From the NCBI GenBank assembly GCA_007130865.1, contig SLRR01000099.1:1-32118 (forward strand): a stretch of DNA of 32,118 nt, in the 5' to 3' direction. Shown here piece after piece: positions 8,427-17,720 of this stretch. The stretch is from Spirochaeta sp. (GTDB taxonomy: Bacteria; Spirochaetota; Spirochaetia; DSM-27196; Alkalispirochaetaceae). The position numbers and the translations under genes were made by a program. Each line of letters begins with the position of its first letter. Position 1 is the first letter of the stretch. Below the pieces are notes generated by a model. That model was not told where the DNA came from, searched no databases, and was given only the letters and a program-made list of their open reading frames with translations.

Positions 8427-8456
8427 ATTGTAGCACGGGGTGAAACGTCCTGTCAC
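8427..8456 (-). promoter_or_regulatory. Candidate extended -10 promoter for nfnAB
   Basis: On the minus strand GTGACA (8456-8451), 18-bp spacer, then TGC-TACAAT (-10 at 8432-8427), an extended -10 with 5 of 6 consensus bases. The transcript would start near 8420 and have a leader of about 100 bases. It lies back to back with the promoter of the gene at 8511, with about 20 bases between the two -35 boxes. Confidence 0.5.
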
Positions 8457-8475
8457 AACTCCTTGCCACGGAACC

Positions 8476-8504
8476 TTGCAGATCGGCACGGGTGGATTTA
8501 CAGT
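8476..8504 (+). promoter_or_regulatory. Candidate promoter for the dihydroorotate dehydrogenase-like gene
   Basis: TTGCAG (8476-8481), 17-bp spacer, TACAGT (8499-8504). Only six bases separate the -10 from the ATG at 8511, so the mRNA would be leaderless or nearly so, which agrees with the lack of a clear ribosome-binding site there. Confidence 0.4.
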
Positions 8505-8510
8505 TATTCT

Positions 8511-9506
8511 ATGAAACCCACGACAGCCACATCGTACATGGGGTTCGACCTGACCTCGCCGATCGTCGCCGCCAGTTCCGGAATTACGGACAACGTCGCT
8601 AACCTGCAGGCCCTGGAGAAAGCCGGCGTCGGGGCGGTGGTCCTGAAGTCGCTCTTCGAGGAGGAGATCGTCGCGGAGATGCGCCGTACGCAGACGCAGA
8701 TGGAGCGCCCCGGGTACACCTTTCCCGAGACCGCCGATATGTTTGATTACATCGACGGGGAAACGGGCGTGGCCAACTACCTGGAGCTGGTGCGGTCCGC
8801 CAAAGCGGCGCTTTCGATTCCTGTGATCGCCTCGATCAACTGCGTCACCGCCCAGAAGTGGACCTGGTTTGCCCGGGAACTCCAGGACCAGGGAGCGGAC
8901 GGGCTGGAGCTTAACGTCTTCCTCATGCCCTCCGATTTTGAGGTCGACTCCAGCGCCACCCTGGAACAGCGGTACTTTGAGATCATCGAGATGGTGCTGA
9001 AGGAAGTGAAGATACCGGTGGCGGTCAAGATCAGCCCCTACTTTACCCTGCTCGGCAAGACCCTGGCGGAGATCTCCCGGACGGGAATCCGCGGGCTCGT
9101 CCTTTTCAATCGGTTCTTCAGCCCCGATTACGACCTGGAGGATCCGCGGATCGTTCCGACCAACGTGTACAGTACCGTCGCAGACCTGGCGCTGCCCTTG
9201 CGCTGGATCGCGATCATGCGGGGACGCGTGGAGTGCGATCTGGCGGCGTCCACGGGCGTTCACGACGGCGACGCGGTGATCAAGCAGCTCCTCGCGGGCG
9301 CGCAGGTCGTCCAGGTGGCGTCCGTTCTTTACCAGCAGGGGATCGAGACCGTGACCGCGATGAACCAGCGGTTGAAAACGTGGATGGGAGAACACGGATA
9401 CGAGTCTTTGGAGGAGTTTCGCGGTACGCTGAGCCGGGATAACCTGGGCAATCCCGCCGCGTACGATCGCGTTCAGTTTGTGAAGAACTTCCGGTCCATG
9501 CGGTGA
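8511..9506 (+). CDS. Dihydroorotate dehydrogenase-like FMN flavoprotein, without the usual catalytic Cys motif
   Basis: 331-residue TIM-barrel protein of the dihydroorotate dehydrogenase superfamily. It opens with TSYMGFDLTSPIVAASSG (family N-terminus), has K46 (VVLKS), N110 (SIN), N135 and K173 (VAVKISP), and a C-terminal phosphate-binding region GVHDGDAVIKQLLAGAQVVQVAS. Where class 1 enzymes have NxSCPN, this protein has NVFLMP (135-140), so the active-site Cys/Ser base is missing; it is therefore unlikely to be a normal pyrimidine-pathway PyrD. Proteins of this type occur in many anaerobes as a separate group of unknown substrate. ATG 8511 is chosen because the conserved sequence starts there; no good ribosome-binding site precedes it, and an upstream in-frame start at 8463 lies before the candidate promoter. 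It is divergent from nfnAB, a possible redox partner. Confidence 0.8.
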   Translation: MKPTTATSYMGFDLTSPIVAASSGITDNVANLQALEKAGVGAVVLKSLFEEEIVAEMRRTQTQMERPGYTFPETADMFDYIDGETGVANYLELVRSAKAALSIPVIASINCVTAQKWTWFARELQDQGADGLELNVFLMPSDFEVDSSATLEQRYFEIIEMVLKEVKIPVAVKISPYFTLLGKTLAEISRTGIRGLVLFNRFFSPDYDLEDPRIVPTNVYSTVADLALPLRWIAIMRGRVECDLAASTGVHDGDAVIKQLLAGAQVVQVASVLYQQGIETVTAMNQRLKTWMGEHGYESLEEFRGTLSRDNLGNPAAYDRVQFVKNFRSMR

Positions 9507-9532
9507 ACCACAGGGCGGTCAGTCTCCTCCCG

Positions 9533-10480
9533 TCAGAACCGCGTGGCCACGGTGACCACGGCGAGCGCGTAAAGCCGGTCCCGGTCAAAGGGTTCGCCCG
9601 TGGGATAACCTCCCGCCAGGAGCGCCGTCTGCAGTTCAAGCCGGGGATTGAGTTCCACCGCGTACGCTCCCAGCAGGGCCAGCCGCTGCAGCGGCTCCTG
9701 CTCCGAGCCGGATGCTCCGGGAACCCAGGCGACGGTGTAGTCCGCGCCGATTCCCGCAAAGGTGGCGCTGGATGAGTCGACCCGGTAGATGAGTTGCACC
9801 GTATTCTGCAGCACCAGGTCATCCCGGGCAATAACCCGGAGCGCGACCGACTCCTCCAGGTGCGACGCGTCGGCGTCGGGGTGGAAATACCACGCAGCGG
9901 TCAGAGTATTGGTGACGATCAACGGCCCTGCCGCCGCTTTCAACCGAGGTGCGACGCGTATGAACCGGCCGATCTCCCTCTCCCGGTCGTAATCGTCGTC
10001 GGTAACCGCGGGAAGGTCCGCACCGTACCCGTCCAGCGGTACGAGACCGTACCCCAACGCGGTGTAATAGGTTCTGATTCCCGCTTCCGCCCGGAGGTCA
10101 AAGAACGCGATCGGCTCCACGTAGACCCGGGCCGCCACGTCGGTGAAGGAAGGGTTTGCCAGGATATCGATCCCCGGTTCAACCCGGGCGGTTTCCCACA
10201 GAATCGACCCGGAATCGATGCTTGGGACGTTGTGGTAGAGCGGAATCGAATAACCGGTCCGGACGCTCACGCCGAACACGGTTGGGCTGTACCCGAGGAC
10301 CATGCCGGTCTGCAGGCGCCACTCTGCGTACGCCGCGGCAGGTGCCGTTATCGCGAATGCGAAAATAAGAATAGAAAGGAGAGCCAGGGGCCGAAACGCA
10401 GATCCGCTATCGGAGGCGCTGCGCGGACCCGATCTTTTACCCGTGGCGCTCCGACAGGATCCTGTCCGGGTAGTGCTCAC
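9533..10480 (-). CDS. Predicted outer-membrane beta-barrel protein, 315 residues
   Basis: No family was recognised. The protein has a long basic N-terminus, a hydrophobic signal segment (about 30-48, LALLSILIFAFAITAPAAA) and a mature part of alternating polar and hydrophobic residues rich in Tyr, Gly and Thr, ending ...ALAVVTVATRF. A terminal Phe after alternating residues is the usual signature of barrels inserted by the BAM complex, so an outer-membrane location is inferred. The start is GTG 10478-10480, five bases after GGGAGG; a start nearer the signal core is possible because the n-region is unusually long. It lies 13 bases after the MarR gene on the same strand, so the two are probably co-transcribed. 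Its 3' end faces the flavoprotein gene with 26 bases between. Confidence 0.7.
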   Translation of the reverse strand: MSTTRTGSCRSATGKRSGPRSASDSGSAFRPLALLSILIFAFAITAPAAAYAEWRLQTGMVLGYSPTVFGVSVRTGYSIPLYHNVPSIDSGSILWETARVEPGIDILANPSFTDVAARVYVEPIAFFDLRAEAGIRTYYTALGYGLVPLDGYGADLPAVTDDDYDREREIGRFIRVAPRLKAAAGPLIVTNTLTAAWYFHPDADASHLEESVALRVIARDDLVLQNTVQLIYRVDSSSATFAGIGADYTVAWVPGASGSEQEPLQRLALLGAYAVELNPRLELQTALLAGGYPTGEPFDRDRLYALAVVTVATRF

Positions 10481-10493
10481 AAAACCCTCCCGG

Positions 10494-10955
10494 TCACTCG
10501 CGTTTATCCGGTATCTCCGTCTTTAGCAGGTCCGCCAGCTGGTCCACCGCCCAGACGATCCGTTCCACCTCTTCCTGGGAGAACCGGTGGATACCCTCAA
10601 CAAACTGGTCCGGGACAGGCGAGGGAATCTCCGTGAGAAACCGGATGCCCTTCTCCGTCATCTGCAGGTGTATCTGGCGGCGGTCGATACTGGTACGCGT
10701 CCGCTGCAGCAGGTCCTGTTTTTCCAGGCGGTCCACGATCCCGGTGACGGTGCTGTTCGTGAGGGCCACGATCTTTGTCAGCTCGCCGAGCGTGAGCGGA
10801 CCGTGTTCGTGAACTTCACGCAGACAAATTACCTGGGGAATCGTGATATGGTGGTGTTCCTGAAGATACCGTGAATACTTGTCGAATCCCCGGGCGATCT
10901 CTCGGAGCCGCTTAGTCAGGTGAATGATGAGCGGCTCAACCATGCGCGTGCTCAT
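10494..10955 (-). CDS. MarR-family transcriptional regulator, divergent from the betaine/SAM operon
   Basis: 153-residue winged-helix protein. N-terminal dimerisation helix about 6-32; HTH about 55-78 (LTLGELTKIVALTNSTVTGIVDRLEKQ); wing with the MarR hallmark DRR at 91-93 (SIDRRQIHLQMTEKG); C-terminal dimer helix. ATG 10955 has GAAGG nine bases upstream; an internal ATG (residue 5) is possible. It heads a two-gene unit with a beta-barrel protein and is transcribed away from metK, with 214 bases shared. Its promoter overlaps an inverted repeat, indicating probable autoregulation. MarR-type proteins EctR (ectoine genes of methylotrophs) and CosR (compatible-solute genes of Vibrio) control osmolyte synthesis, so control of the neighbouring betaine operon is a reasonable but unproved inference. 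Confidence 0.92.
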   Translation of the reverse strand: MSTRMVEPLIIHLTKRLREIARGFDKYSRYLQEHHHITIPQVICLREVHEHGPLTLGELTKIVALTNSTVTGIVDRLEKQDLLQRTRTSIDRRQIHLQMTEKGIRFLTEIPSPVPDQFVEGIHRFSQEEVERIVWAVDQLADLLKTEIPDKRE

Positions 10956-10976
10956 AACCGGCGACCTTCATTACGT

Positions 10977-11006
10977 CTTCTACACCGTGTTGACGATTGT
11001 TGTCAA
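10977..11006 (-). promoter_or_regulatory. MarR promoter overlapped by a candidate MarR operator
   Basis: On the minus strand a perfect -35 TTGACA (11006-11001), 18-bp spacer and a weak -10 TAGAAG (10982-10977). The inverted repeat TTGACGATTGTTGTCAA (10990-11006; 5-bp arms, 7-bp centre) includes the -35 box, so a bound dimer would block the promoter. Size and symmetry suit a MarR operator. Confidence 0.5.
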
Positions 11007-11093
11007 TAAATCATTGCTGTCGGAAATCTCGAATTGAATTGCGCTCACCCCCCTTGCGGAATCTTTCGAACCGGTGTAATTTGTGCAACGAAA

Positions 11094-11116
11094 ATACGTG
11101 TACGAAACATACGTAT
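11094..11116 (+). promoter_or_regulatory. Imperfect inverted repeat in the metK upstream region
   Basis: ATACGTGT (11094-11101) faces ACATACGTAT (11107-11116) across ACGAA; the arms match with a two-base insertion. It lies 54-76 bases before metK in a locally AT-rich stretch and may be an operator or leader hairpin. A weak possible promoter, TTGCGG-17-TAATTT (11054-11082), precedes it. No SAM- or SAH-riboswitch core was recognised in 10956-11169. Confidence 0.3.
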
Positions 11117-11169
11117 CACAATATTAAGCGCAGGAATTCATTCCGGAGAACACGCAGAAGGAGAACGCA

Positions 11170-12402
11170 ATGCAGAAAAAACCAACACTGGACGGGCACA
11201 ACGACCGCTACCTGTTTACCTCGGAATCGGTCAGCGAGGGGCATCCCGACAAGCTGGCGGACCAGATCTCGGACGCGGTCCTCGACGCATGCCTCCGGGA
11301 GGATCCGGATTCCCGGGTAGCGTGTGAGACGTTTACTACTACCGGCATGGTGCTCGTGGGAGGTGAGATCACCACAAAGGCGTCCCTGGACATCCAGGAG
11401 ATCGCCCGAGACACCGCCCGGGAGGTGGGTTATACCGACCCATCCTACGGTCTGGACGCGGACAGTATGAGCGTATCCAACATGCTGCACTCCCAGAGCC
11501 CCGATATCTCACAGGGTGTTTCCACCGGAGAGGGGCTCTACGAGGAACAGGGAGCCGGAGACCAGGGGATGATGTTCGGCTTTGCCTGCAACGAGACCCC
11601 GGAACTGATGCCTGCGCCGATCATCTTTGCACACCAGATCCTGCGGCGTGCCGCGGAGCTGCGTAAGGAAGGGATCATCCCGTGGTTGCGACCTGATTCC
11701 AAGAGTCAGGTGACGCTCCTTTACGATGAGGATGGACCCCGCCGGATTGACTCCGTCGTGGTCAGCCACCAGCACGACCCGGAGGTATCTTACGACACGA
11801 TTCACGACACGATAATCGACGAGATCGTGACCCCTGTCCTCAGCGGTACGGGCTTCCTCGACAAGGACACGGAGTATTTCATCAATCCCACGGGTCGTTT
11901 TGTCACCGGCGGGCCTCATGGAGACTCCGGGCTGACCGGTCGGAAGATCATCGTGGACACCTACGGCGGTATGGGACGGCACGGCGGTGGCGCGTTCAGC
12001 GGCAAGGATCCCAGCAAGGTGGACCGCTCCGCGGCGTACATGGCGCGGTACGTAGCCAAGAACATCGTCGCGGCGCGCCTGGCGGAGCAAGCGGAGGTAA
12101 GTCTGGCTTACGCGATCGGCGTTCCCTTTCCTGTTTCCGTGCGGGTACAGACCTTTGGCACCTCCGAAGCCCGGGAGAGCGAGCTGTCCGAGGCGATCCG
12201 GGAAGTATTCGATCTCTCCCCGGCGGGTATCATCAGAACCCTCGACCTGAAACGTCCGATTTACCGCCCCACGGCTGCGTACGGTCACTTTGGCCGCAAC
12301 GACGAAGAGTTGCCCTGGGAAAAAACGGACAAGGCGGCGGATCTGGTCTCGATAGTGGGATCCGGGAAGCAGGTTGGCCGGGAGGCCGCATGGGCCGGGT
12401 GA
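11170..12402 (+). CDS. metK: S-adenosylmethionine synthetase (methionine adenosyltransferase)
   Basis: 410-residue cytosolic enzyme making S-adenosylmethionine from methionine and ATP. All signatures are present: the N-terminal methionine/ATP loop [19 protein letters not shown], the hexapeptide GAGDQG with following MMFGFA, and the P-loop-like [19 protein letters not shown]. Length is slightly above the common 385-400. ATG 11170 has AAGGAG at 11158-11163. This is the first gene of the six-gene methyl-cycle/betaine operon; it overlaps the adenosine kinase gene by 13 bases. Its presence here, rather than alone, indicates that SAM supply is matched to betaine synthesis, which uses three SAM per product. 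Whether the genome holds a second, housekeeping metK cannot be seen. Confidence 0.97.
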   Translation: MQKKPTLDGHNDRYLFTSESVSEGHPDKLADQISDAVLDACLREDPDSRVACETFTTTGMVLVGGEITTKASLDIQEIARDTAREVGYTDPSYGLDADSMSVSNMLHSQSPDISQGVSTGEGLYEEQGAGDQGMMFGFACNETPELMPAPIIFAHQILRRAAELRKEGIIPWLRPDSKSQVTLLYDEDGPRRIDSVVVSHQHDPEVSYDTIHDTIIDEIVTPVLSGTGFLDKDTEYFINPTGRFVTGGPHGDSGLTGRKIIVDTYGGMGRHGGGAFSGKDPSKVDRSAAYMARYVAKNIVAARLAEQAEVSLAYAIGVPFPVSVRVQTFGTSEARESELSEAIREVFDLSPAGIIRTLDLKRPIYRPTAAYGHFGRNDEELPWEKTDKAADLVSIVGSGKQVGREAAWAG

Positions 12403-13402
12403 CGGTCTACGGGATCGGGAATCCTCTAACAGACGTCCTGGCGGATGTGGAGGACGCTGAGCTGTGGGAGCTTTCTCTTCAGAAAGGAACGATGGCCCTG
12501 ATCGACGACGAGACCGGGGAAACGATCCTGCGGTTTCTCGGCGACCGGGAGAAAACCTACTTGTCCGGCGGTTCCTGTCCCAACACTATCAATACTCTGG
12601 CCGCCCTGGGAGTGGAAGCCACCCTCTCGGGGTGTGTCGGAACGGATGAGCTCGGCGGAATCTACACCGAACGCCTCCGCGAAGACGGCGTTATCTCGGA
12701 TATTTCCGCCGTGGATGGAGCCACCGGCACGAGCATCGTACTGGTTACCCCCGACGCGGAACGCACGATGAACACCCGCCTCGGCGCTTGCCGTCGGTAC
12801 GCACCGGAAAACGTGAACCACCGGGTGGTAGCGGACGCGGAGATTCTGTACTTCACCGGTTACATGTGGGACACGGAACCGCAGAAAGCGGCGATCACAG
12901 CGGCGATGGATACCGCTCGACGGCAGAACACGACGATCGTTTTCGACGTGGCTGATCCCATGGCGGTTGACCGGTACCGGGAAGATTTCCTTCACCTGAT
13001 CCGGCAGGACGCGGACGTGATTCTCGCGAACCGGCGGGAAGCGCGGATGCTGCTAAAGGACGATGAGATCACCGCGGAGGACGCGGCCCGGGAGTTCTCC
13101 CGGTGGTGCAGCCTGGCGGCGGTGAAGGACGGGGTCCGTGGCTCCGTGCTGGCGGTGGAGAATGAGGTCTTCTCCATACCGGCGGTGCCCACCGAGACGG
13201 TGGATACCACCGGTGCCGGAGACAACTACGCCGCGGGACTGATCTTCGGGCTTCTCCGGGGTGAGGCTCCGGACGTGGCGGGACGCCGCGCGTCGATGGT
13301 GGCGTCCGGGATCGTAGCTCAACGGGGCGCGCAGTTCAGGGACCGTACCCGGCAACAACTTCACGATGCAATTCACGAACCAATACAGGAGACAACGGCA
13401 GT

Positions 13403-13406
<4 letters not shown>
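12390..13406 (+). CDS. PfkB-family adenosine kinase
   Basis: 338-residue ribokinase-fold enzyme, most likely phosphorylating adenosine to AMP. Visible features: [15 protein letters not shown] (substrate-binding start), [15 protein letters not shown] at 60-74, [10 protein letters not shown] at 124-133 (typical of adenosine kinases), and the PfkB signature 2 [16 protein letters not shown] at 272-287 with catalytic base D278. The start ATG 12390 overlaps the end of metK by 13 bases; the stop overlaps the ahcY start (ATGA). Placement next to ahcY explains the role: SAH hydrolysis is reversible and favours SAH, so removal of adenosine pulls the cycle forward. A different nucleoside or sugar substrate is possible from sequence alone, but the context strongly favours adenosine. 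Confidence 0.88.
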
Positions 13407-14872
<1,466 letters not shown>

Positions 14873-14880
14873 TCACGCGG

Positions 14881-14936
14881 GGTGCGCCCCGAACGAGGTG
14901 CTCCCCGAACGAGGTGCGCCCCGAACGAGGTGCGCC
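14881..14936 (+). repeat. 16-bp tandem repeat, 3.5 copies, between ahcY and the GSMT gene
   Basis: Units GGTGCGCCCCGAACGA at 14881-14896, 14897-14912 (one difference, GGTGCTCC) and 14913-14928, then a half unit GGTGCGCC at 14929-14936. The unit length is not a multiple of three and it lies outside both flanking genes. Copy number could vary by slippage; a regulatory role is possible but not shown. Confidence 0.9.
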
Positions 14937-14996
14937 ACCGTGACGAAGGAAGATTCCCCGGATATGGCGGGGACAGGAAAACCAGAGGAGGAGCAT

Positions 14997-15818
14997 ATGC
15001 CCGTAGCGGAAAAACAGGATTTCGGCACCGACCCGATCGCGGTACGCGAGAGCGACCATTACCAGGAAGAGTATATCGGCGGGTTCGTCGACAAGTGGGA
15101 CCAGCTGATCGGCTGGGACGATCGTGCCCGGGGAGAAGGTGATTTCTTCATCCGGCTCTTACGCGAACACGGCGCGGAACGAGTGCTGGATGTTGCCACG
15201 GGAACGGGGTTTCACTCGATCCGGCTCCTGGAGGAGGGGTTTGACGTCACCAGCGCGGACGGGAGCGCAGAAATGCTCGGAAAAGCGTTTGAGAACGGCC
15301 GTCGTCGCGGGCATATCATCCGGACCGTCCAGGCGGACTGGCGTTGGTTGAACCGGGACATACAGGAGCCTTTTGACGCGGTGGTTTGTCTGGGAAACTC
15401 CTTTACGCACCTCTTTAACGAACGGGACCGGCGCAAAGCGCTGGCCGAGTTCTACGCGGTACTCAAACATGACGGCATCCTGATCCTGGACCAGCGCAAC
15501 TACGACGCGATCCTCGACCAGGGGTTCTCCTCCAAGCATATCTACTACTACTGCGGCGACAACGTCTCCGCCGAGCCGGACCACGTGGATGAAGGTCTTG
15601 CGCGTTTCCGTTACCGCTTCCCGGACAAGAGTGAGTATTACCTGAACATGTTTCCCCTGCGCCGCGAGTACGTGCGCCGCCTCATGGGCGAGGTGGGTTT
15701 TCCCAACGTGACCACCTACGGGGATTTCAAAGAAACCTATCGCGAGGATGATCCGGACTTTTTTATCCACGTCGCGGAGAAATCCTACGACTCGATCGCT
15801 ACGGAGGGTACGGAATGA
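14997..15818 (+). CDS. gsmt: Glycine/sarcosine N-methyltransferase (betaine synthesis, steps 1 and 2)
   Basis: 273-residue cytosolic SAM-dependent methyltransferase converting glycine to sarcosine and then dimethylglycine. Recognised by a close match in wording to halophile GSMTs such as that of Ectothiorhodospira: DHYQEEYIGGFVDKWDQLI (21-39), motif I VLDVATGTGFHS (63-74), acidic D88 in SADGSAEML, then VQADWRWLNRDI and CLGNSFTHLFN, and a C-terminus with TYGDFKETYREDDPDFFIHV. Length equals the family's. ATG 14997 has AGGAGG at 14986-14991; longer in-frame starts at 14898 and 14964 would translate the tandem repeat or lack a good site. The stop overlaps the next methyltransferase start (ATGA), so the two enzymes are translationally coupled, as expected for consecutive steps of one pathway. 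Confidence 0.95.
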   Translation: MPVAEKQDFGTDPIAVRESDHYQEEYIGGFVDKWDQLIGWDDRARGEGDFFIRLLREHGAERVLDVATGTGFHSIRLLEEGFDVTSADGSAEMLGKAFENGRRRGHIIRTVQADWRWLNRDIQEPFDAVVCLGNSFTHLFNERDRRKALAEFYAVLKHDGILILDQRNYDAILDQGFSSKHIYYYCGDNVSAEPDHVDEGLARFRYRFPDKSEYYLNMFPLRREYVRRLMGEVGFPNVTTYGDFKETYREDDPDFFIHVAEKSYDSIATEGTE

Positions 15819-16663
15819 CTACGACGACACGAGAATACACGGAAACCGCCACCGCCACGGCGCAGAGTTACTACAACTCCACCGACGCCGATTCGTTCTA
15901 CTTCACGATCTGGGGCGGCGAGGATATCCACATCGGGCTCTACCAGGACCCTGAAGAGGATATCGGTGTCGCCAGTCGCCGTACAGTGGAACGGATGCGC
16001 CGCATCGTGAAGCCCGGACCACGGTCACGGGTGCTCGACGTGGGCGCCGGTTACGGCGGCGCCGCCCGCGCGCTCGCCGGTGCTACCGGGTGCTCCGTGG
16101 TCGCGCTGAACCTGAGCGAGGTGGAGAACGAGCGGGACCGCGCCAGGAACCGGGAAGCCGGTCTGGAGGACCGCATCGACGTGGTGGACGCCTCCTTTGA
16201 GGAGATCCCCTTTGAGGACGGTACATTCGATATCGTCTGGTCCCAGGACGCGATGCTCCACAGCGGGCGTCGCGAGCGGGTTCTGGAGGAAGTCTCCCGC
16301 GTACTCAAACCGGGAGGGCAGTTCGTGTTTACCGACCCGATGCGCACCGATGATTGCCCCGAGGGCGTACTCGACCCGATCCTGGAGCGGCTCCACCTGG
16401 ACGACCTGGCGCATCCCGCGTTCTACCGGGAAACCCTGGGCTCCCTGGGGTTTCGGGAGGAGCAGTTTGAGGAGATGGCGCACCAGCTGGCGACGCACTA
16501 CCAGCGCGTCCACGACGAGACGGTCTGCCGCGACGCGGATCTCTCCCGGGTGGTGAGTCGGGATTACATCGAACGGATGAAGAAAGGGCTTCGTCACTGG
16601 GTCGAAGGCGGTCGGAACGGGTACCTTACGTGGGGCATCTTCCACTTCCTGAAGGAAGCGTAG
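15815..16663 (+). CDS. sdmt: Sarcosine/dimethylglycine N-methyltransferase (betaine synthesis, last steps)
   Basis: 282-residue SAM-dependent methyltransferase converting sarcosine to dimethylglycine and dimethylglycine to betaine. Typical SDMT start YYNSTDADSFYFTIWGGED (19-37, with IHIGLY following), motif I VLDVGAGYGGAAR (73-85), motif with DIVWSQDAMLHSGRR, and the end YLTWGIFHFLKEA. Related enzymes methylate sarcosine and dimethylglycine in Ectothiorhodospira, Actinopolyspora and Aphanothece. The start overlaps the GSMT stop by four bases. It is 21 bases upstream of metF. No fusion with GSMT, unlike the Actinopolyspora enzyme. The pair gives the cell betaine from glycine without choline, consistent with growth in salt where no choline is available. 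Confidence 0.94.
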   Translation: MTTTTREYTETATATAQSYYNSTDADSFYFTIWGGEDIHIGLYQDPEEDIGVASRRTVERMRRIVKPGPRSRVLDVGAGYGGAARALAGATGCSVVALNLSEVENERDRARNREAGLEDRIDVVDASFEEIPFEDGTFDIVWSQDAMLHSGRRERVLEEVSRVLKPGGQFVFTDPMRTDDCPEGVLDPILERLHLDDLAHPAFYRETLGSLGFREEQFEEMAHQLATHYQRVHDETVCRDADLSRVVSRDYIERMKKGLRHWVEGGRNGYLTWGIFHFLKEA

Positions 16664-16684
16664 GCTCCCGGAGGAACGACGGCT

Positions 16685-17623
16685 ATGCGAATGACCGAGA
16701 TATTTAAACAGCACAACCCGGCGTTCAGCTTTGAGTTTTTTCCGCCCCGGAGCCGGGCCGCCTCGGAGCGGCTTTTCCGGACCGTGGCGGAACTCGTGCC
16801 CCTTGAAGCGCACGCGGTAAGCGTGACATACGGGGCAGGAGGCACCACCAAGGAACGCACCCACGAGCTCGTCACGAGGATCCGCGAGGACACCTCTTTT
16901 ACGGTGGTGCCGCACCTGACCTGCGTGGGTGCCGGCCGGGACGAGACCGCCCGGATCCTGGATCTGTACGTCGATCACGGGATCGAGAACATCATGGCCC
17001 TCCGCGGGGATCCGCCGCAGAACGGTCAGGCCGGCGGAGAAACAACCACCGCCGAACCGGCGACGCCCGGGCAAAAGAACCCGCACGAAGCGTTTCCCTA
17101 CGCGGCGGACCTGGTGTCCTTCATCCGGAAACGTTATCCTCAAATGGGTATCGGCGTGGCGGGATTCCCCGAGGGCCACCCGCAGACCCCGAACCGGCTC
17201 GCGGAGATCGAGTACCTCAAAGCGAAGGTAGACGCCGGAGCGGACTATATCTGTACGCAGCTCTTTTTTGACAACCGCGATTTTTACGATTTCCGCGAGC
17301 GGTGCGAGATCGCCGGTATCCGGGTTCCGATAGTAGCGGGGATCATGCCGATCACCACGCGGAAGGGGATGGCGCGCATGGCGGACCTCGCCGCGGGGTC
17401 GCGGTTTCCCGCCCGGCTCCTGCGCGCCCTGGAGCGGGCCGAGAGCGACGAGTACGTGGAGAACGTGGGGGTGCACTGGGCCACGGAACAGGTCCTGGAT
17501 CTTATCGACGTCGGTGTGGACGGTGTTCACTTCTATACGCTGAACCGGTCCGACGCCACACGCCGGATTTACGACAACCTCGGTGTGAGCAGTGCCGGCC
17601 GGCTCTCCCGGGCGAGCGCGTAA
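16685..17623 (+). CDS. metF: Methylenetetrahydrofolate reductase
   Basis: 312-residue flavoenzyme reducing 5,10-methylene-THF to 5-methyl-THF, the methyl donor for homocysteine remethylation. The start FSFEFFPPR contains the catalytic Glu (E17); VSVTYGAGGTTKERT (45-59), VPHLTCVG (75-82) and IMALRGDPP with D109 follow; the C-terminal half has TQLFFDNRDFYDF and GIMPITT. Length is near the bacterial norm (about 290-310); a short Gly/Thr/Pro-rich insert follows GDPP (about 112-133). ATG 16685 has GGAGGAAC about ten bases before it. It ends the operon. Together with a methionine synthase encoded elsewhere it would return homocysteine from AhcY to methionine for MetK, closing the cycle. No obvious T-rich terminator follows in 17624-17700. 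Confidence 0.95.
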   Translation: MRMTEIFKQHNPAFSFEFFPPRSRAASERLFRTVAELVPLEAHAVSVTYGAGGTTKERTHELVTRIREDTSFTVVPHLTCVGAGRDETARILDLYVDHGIENIMALRGDPPQNGQAGGETTTAEPATPGQKNPHEAFPYAADLVSFIRKRYPQMGIGVAGFPEGHPQTPNRLAEIEYLKAKVDAGADYICTQLFFDNRDFYDFRERCEIAGIRVPIVAGIMPITTRKGMARMADLAAGSRFPARLLRALERAESDEYVENVGVHWATEQVLDLIDVGVDGVHFYTLNRSDATRRIYDNLGVSSAGRLSRASA

Positions 17624-17704
17624 GGCGTCGATGTACACGACACGTCGATAAAAACACGAGAGCGGACGTGCCCCCGCGGCCGTTGCGTTCTTCGCCTGCG
17701 CCGG

Positions 17705-17713
17705 TGGTATACT
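17705..17713 (+). promoter_or_regulatory. Candidate extended -10 promoter for the GNAT-kinase fusion
   Basis: TGG-TATACT at 17705-17713 (extended -10, 5 of 6 matches); TTGCGT at 17683-17688 is a possible -35 but with a long 19-bp spacer. Only seven bases separate the -10 from ATG 17721, so the mRNA would be leaderless or the true start lies downstream. Confidence 0.4.
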
Positions 17714-17720
17714 GGACTGG

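Noticed and set aside
8337-9395. 352-residue minus-strand frame opposite the flavoprotein gene
   Set aside because: Composition is typical of a shadow frame, and the plus strand encodes a recognisable TIM-barrel protein.
10956-11169. SAM or SAH riboswitch before metK
   Set aside because: I looked for the conserved core elements of SAM-I, SAM-II and SAH types and did not see them; only short inverted repeats are present. A covariance-model scan would be decisive.
14881-14936. CRISPR array
   Set aside because: The repeats are direct tandem copies of 16 bp without spacers, and no cas gene is present.
14898-14996. Upstream in-frame start for the GSMT gene
   Set aside because: It would translate the 16-bp repeat; ATG 14997 has a strong AGGAGG and matches the family's N-terminus.
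17624-17700. Terminator after metF
   Set aside because: Short repeats such as CGTCGAT occur, but they are direct rather than a stable stem, and no T-run follows a hairpin.
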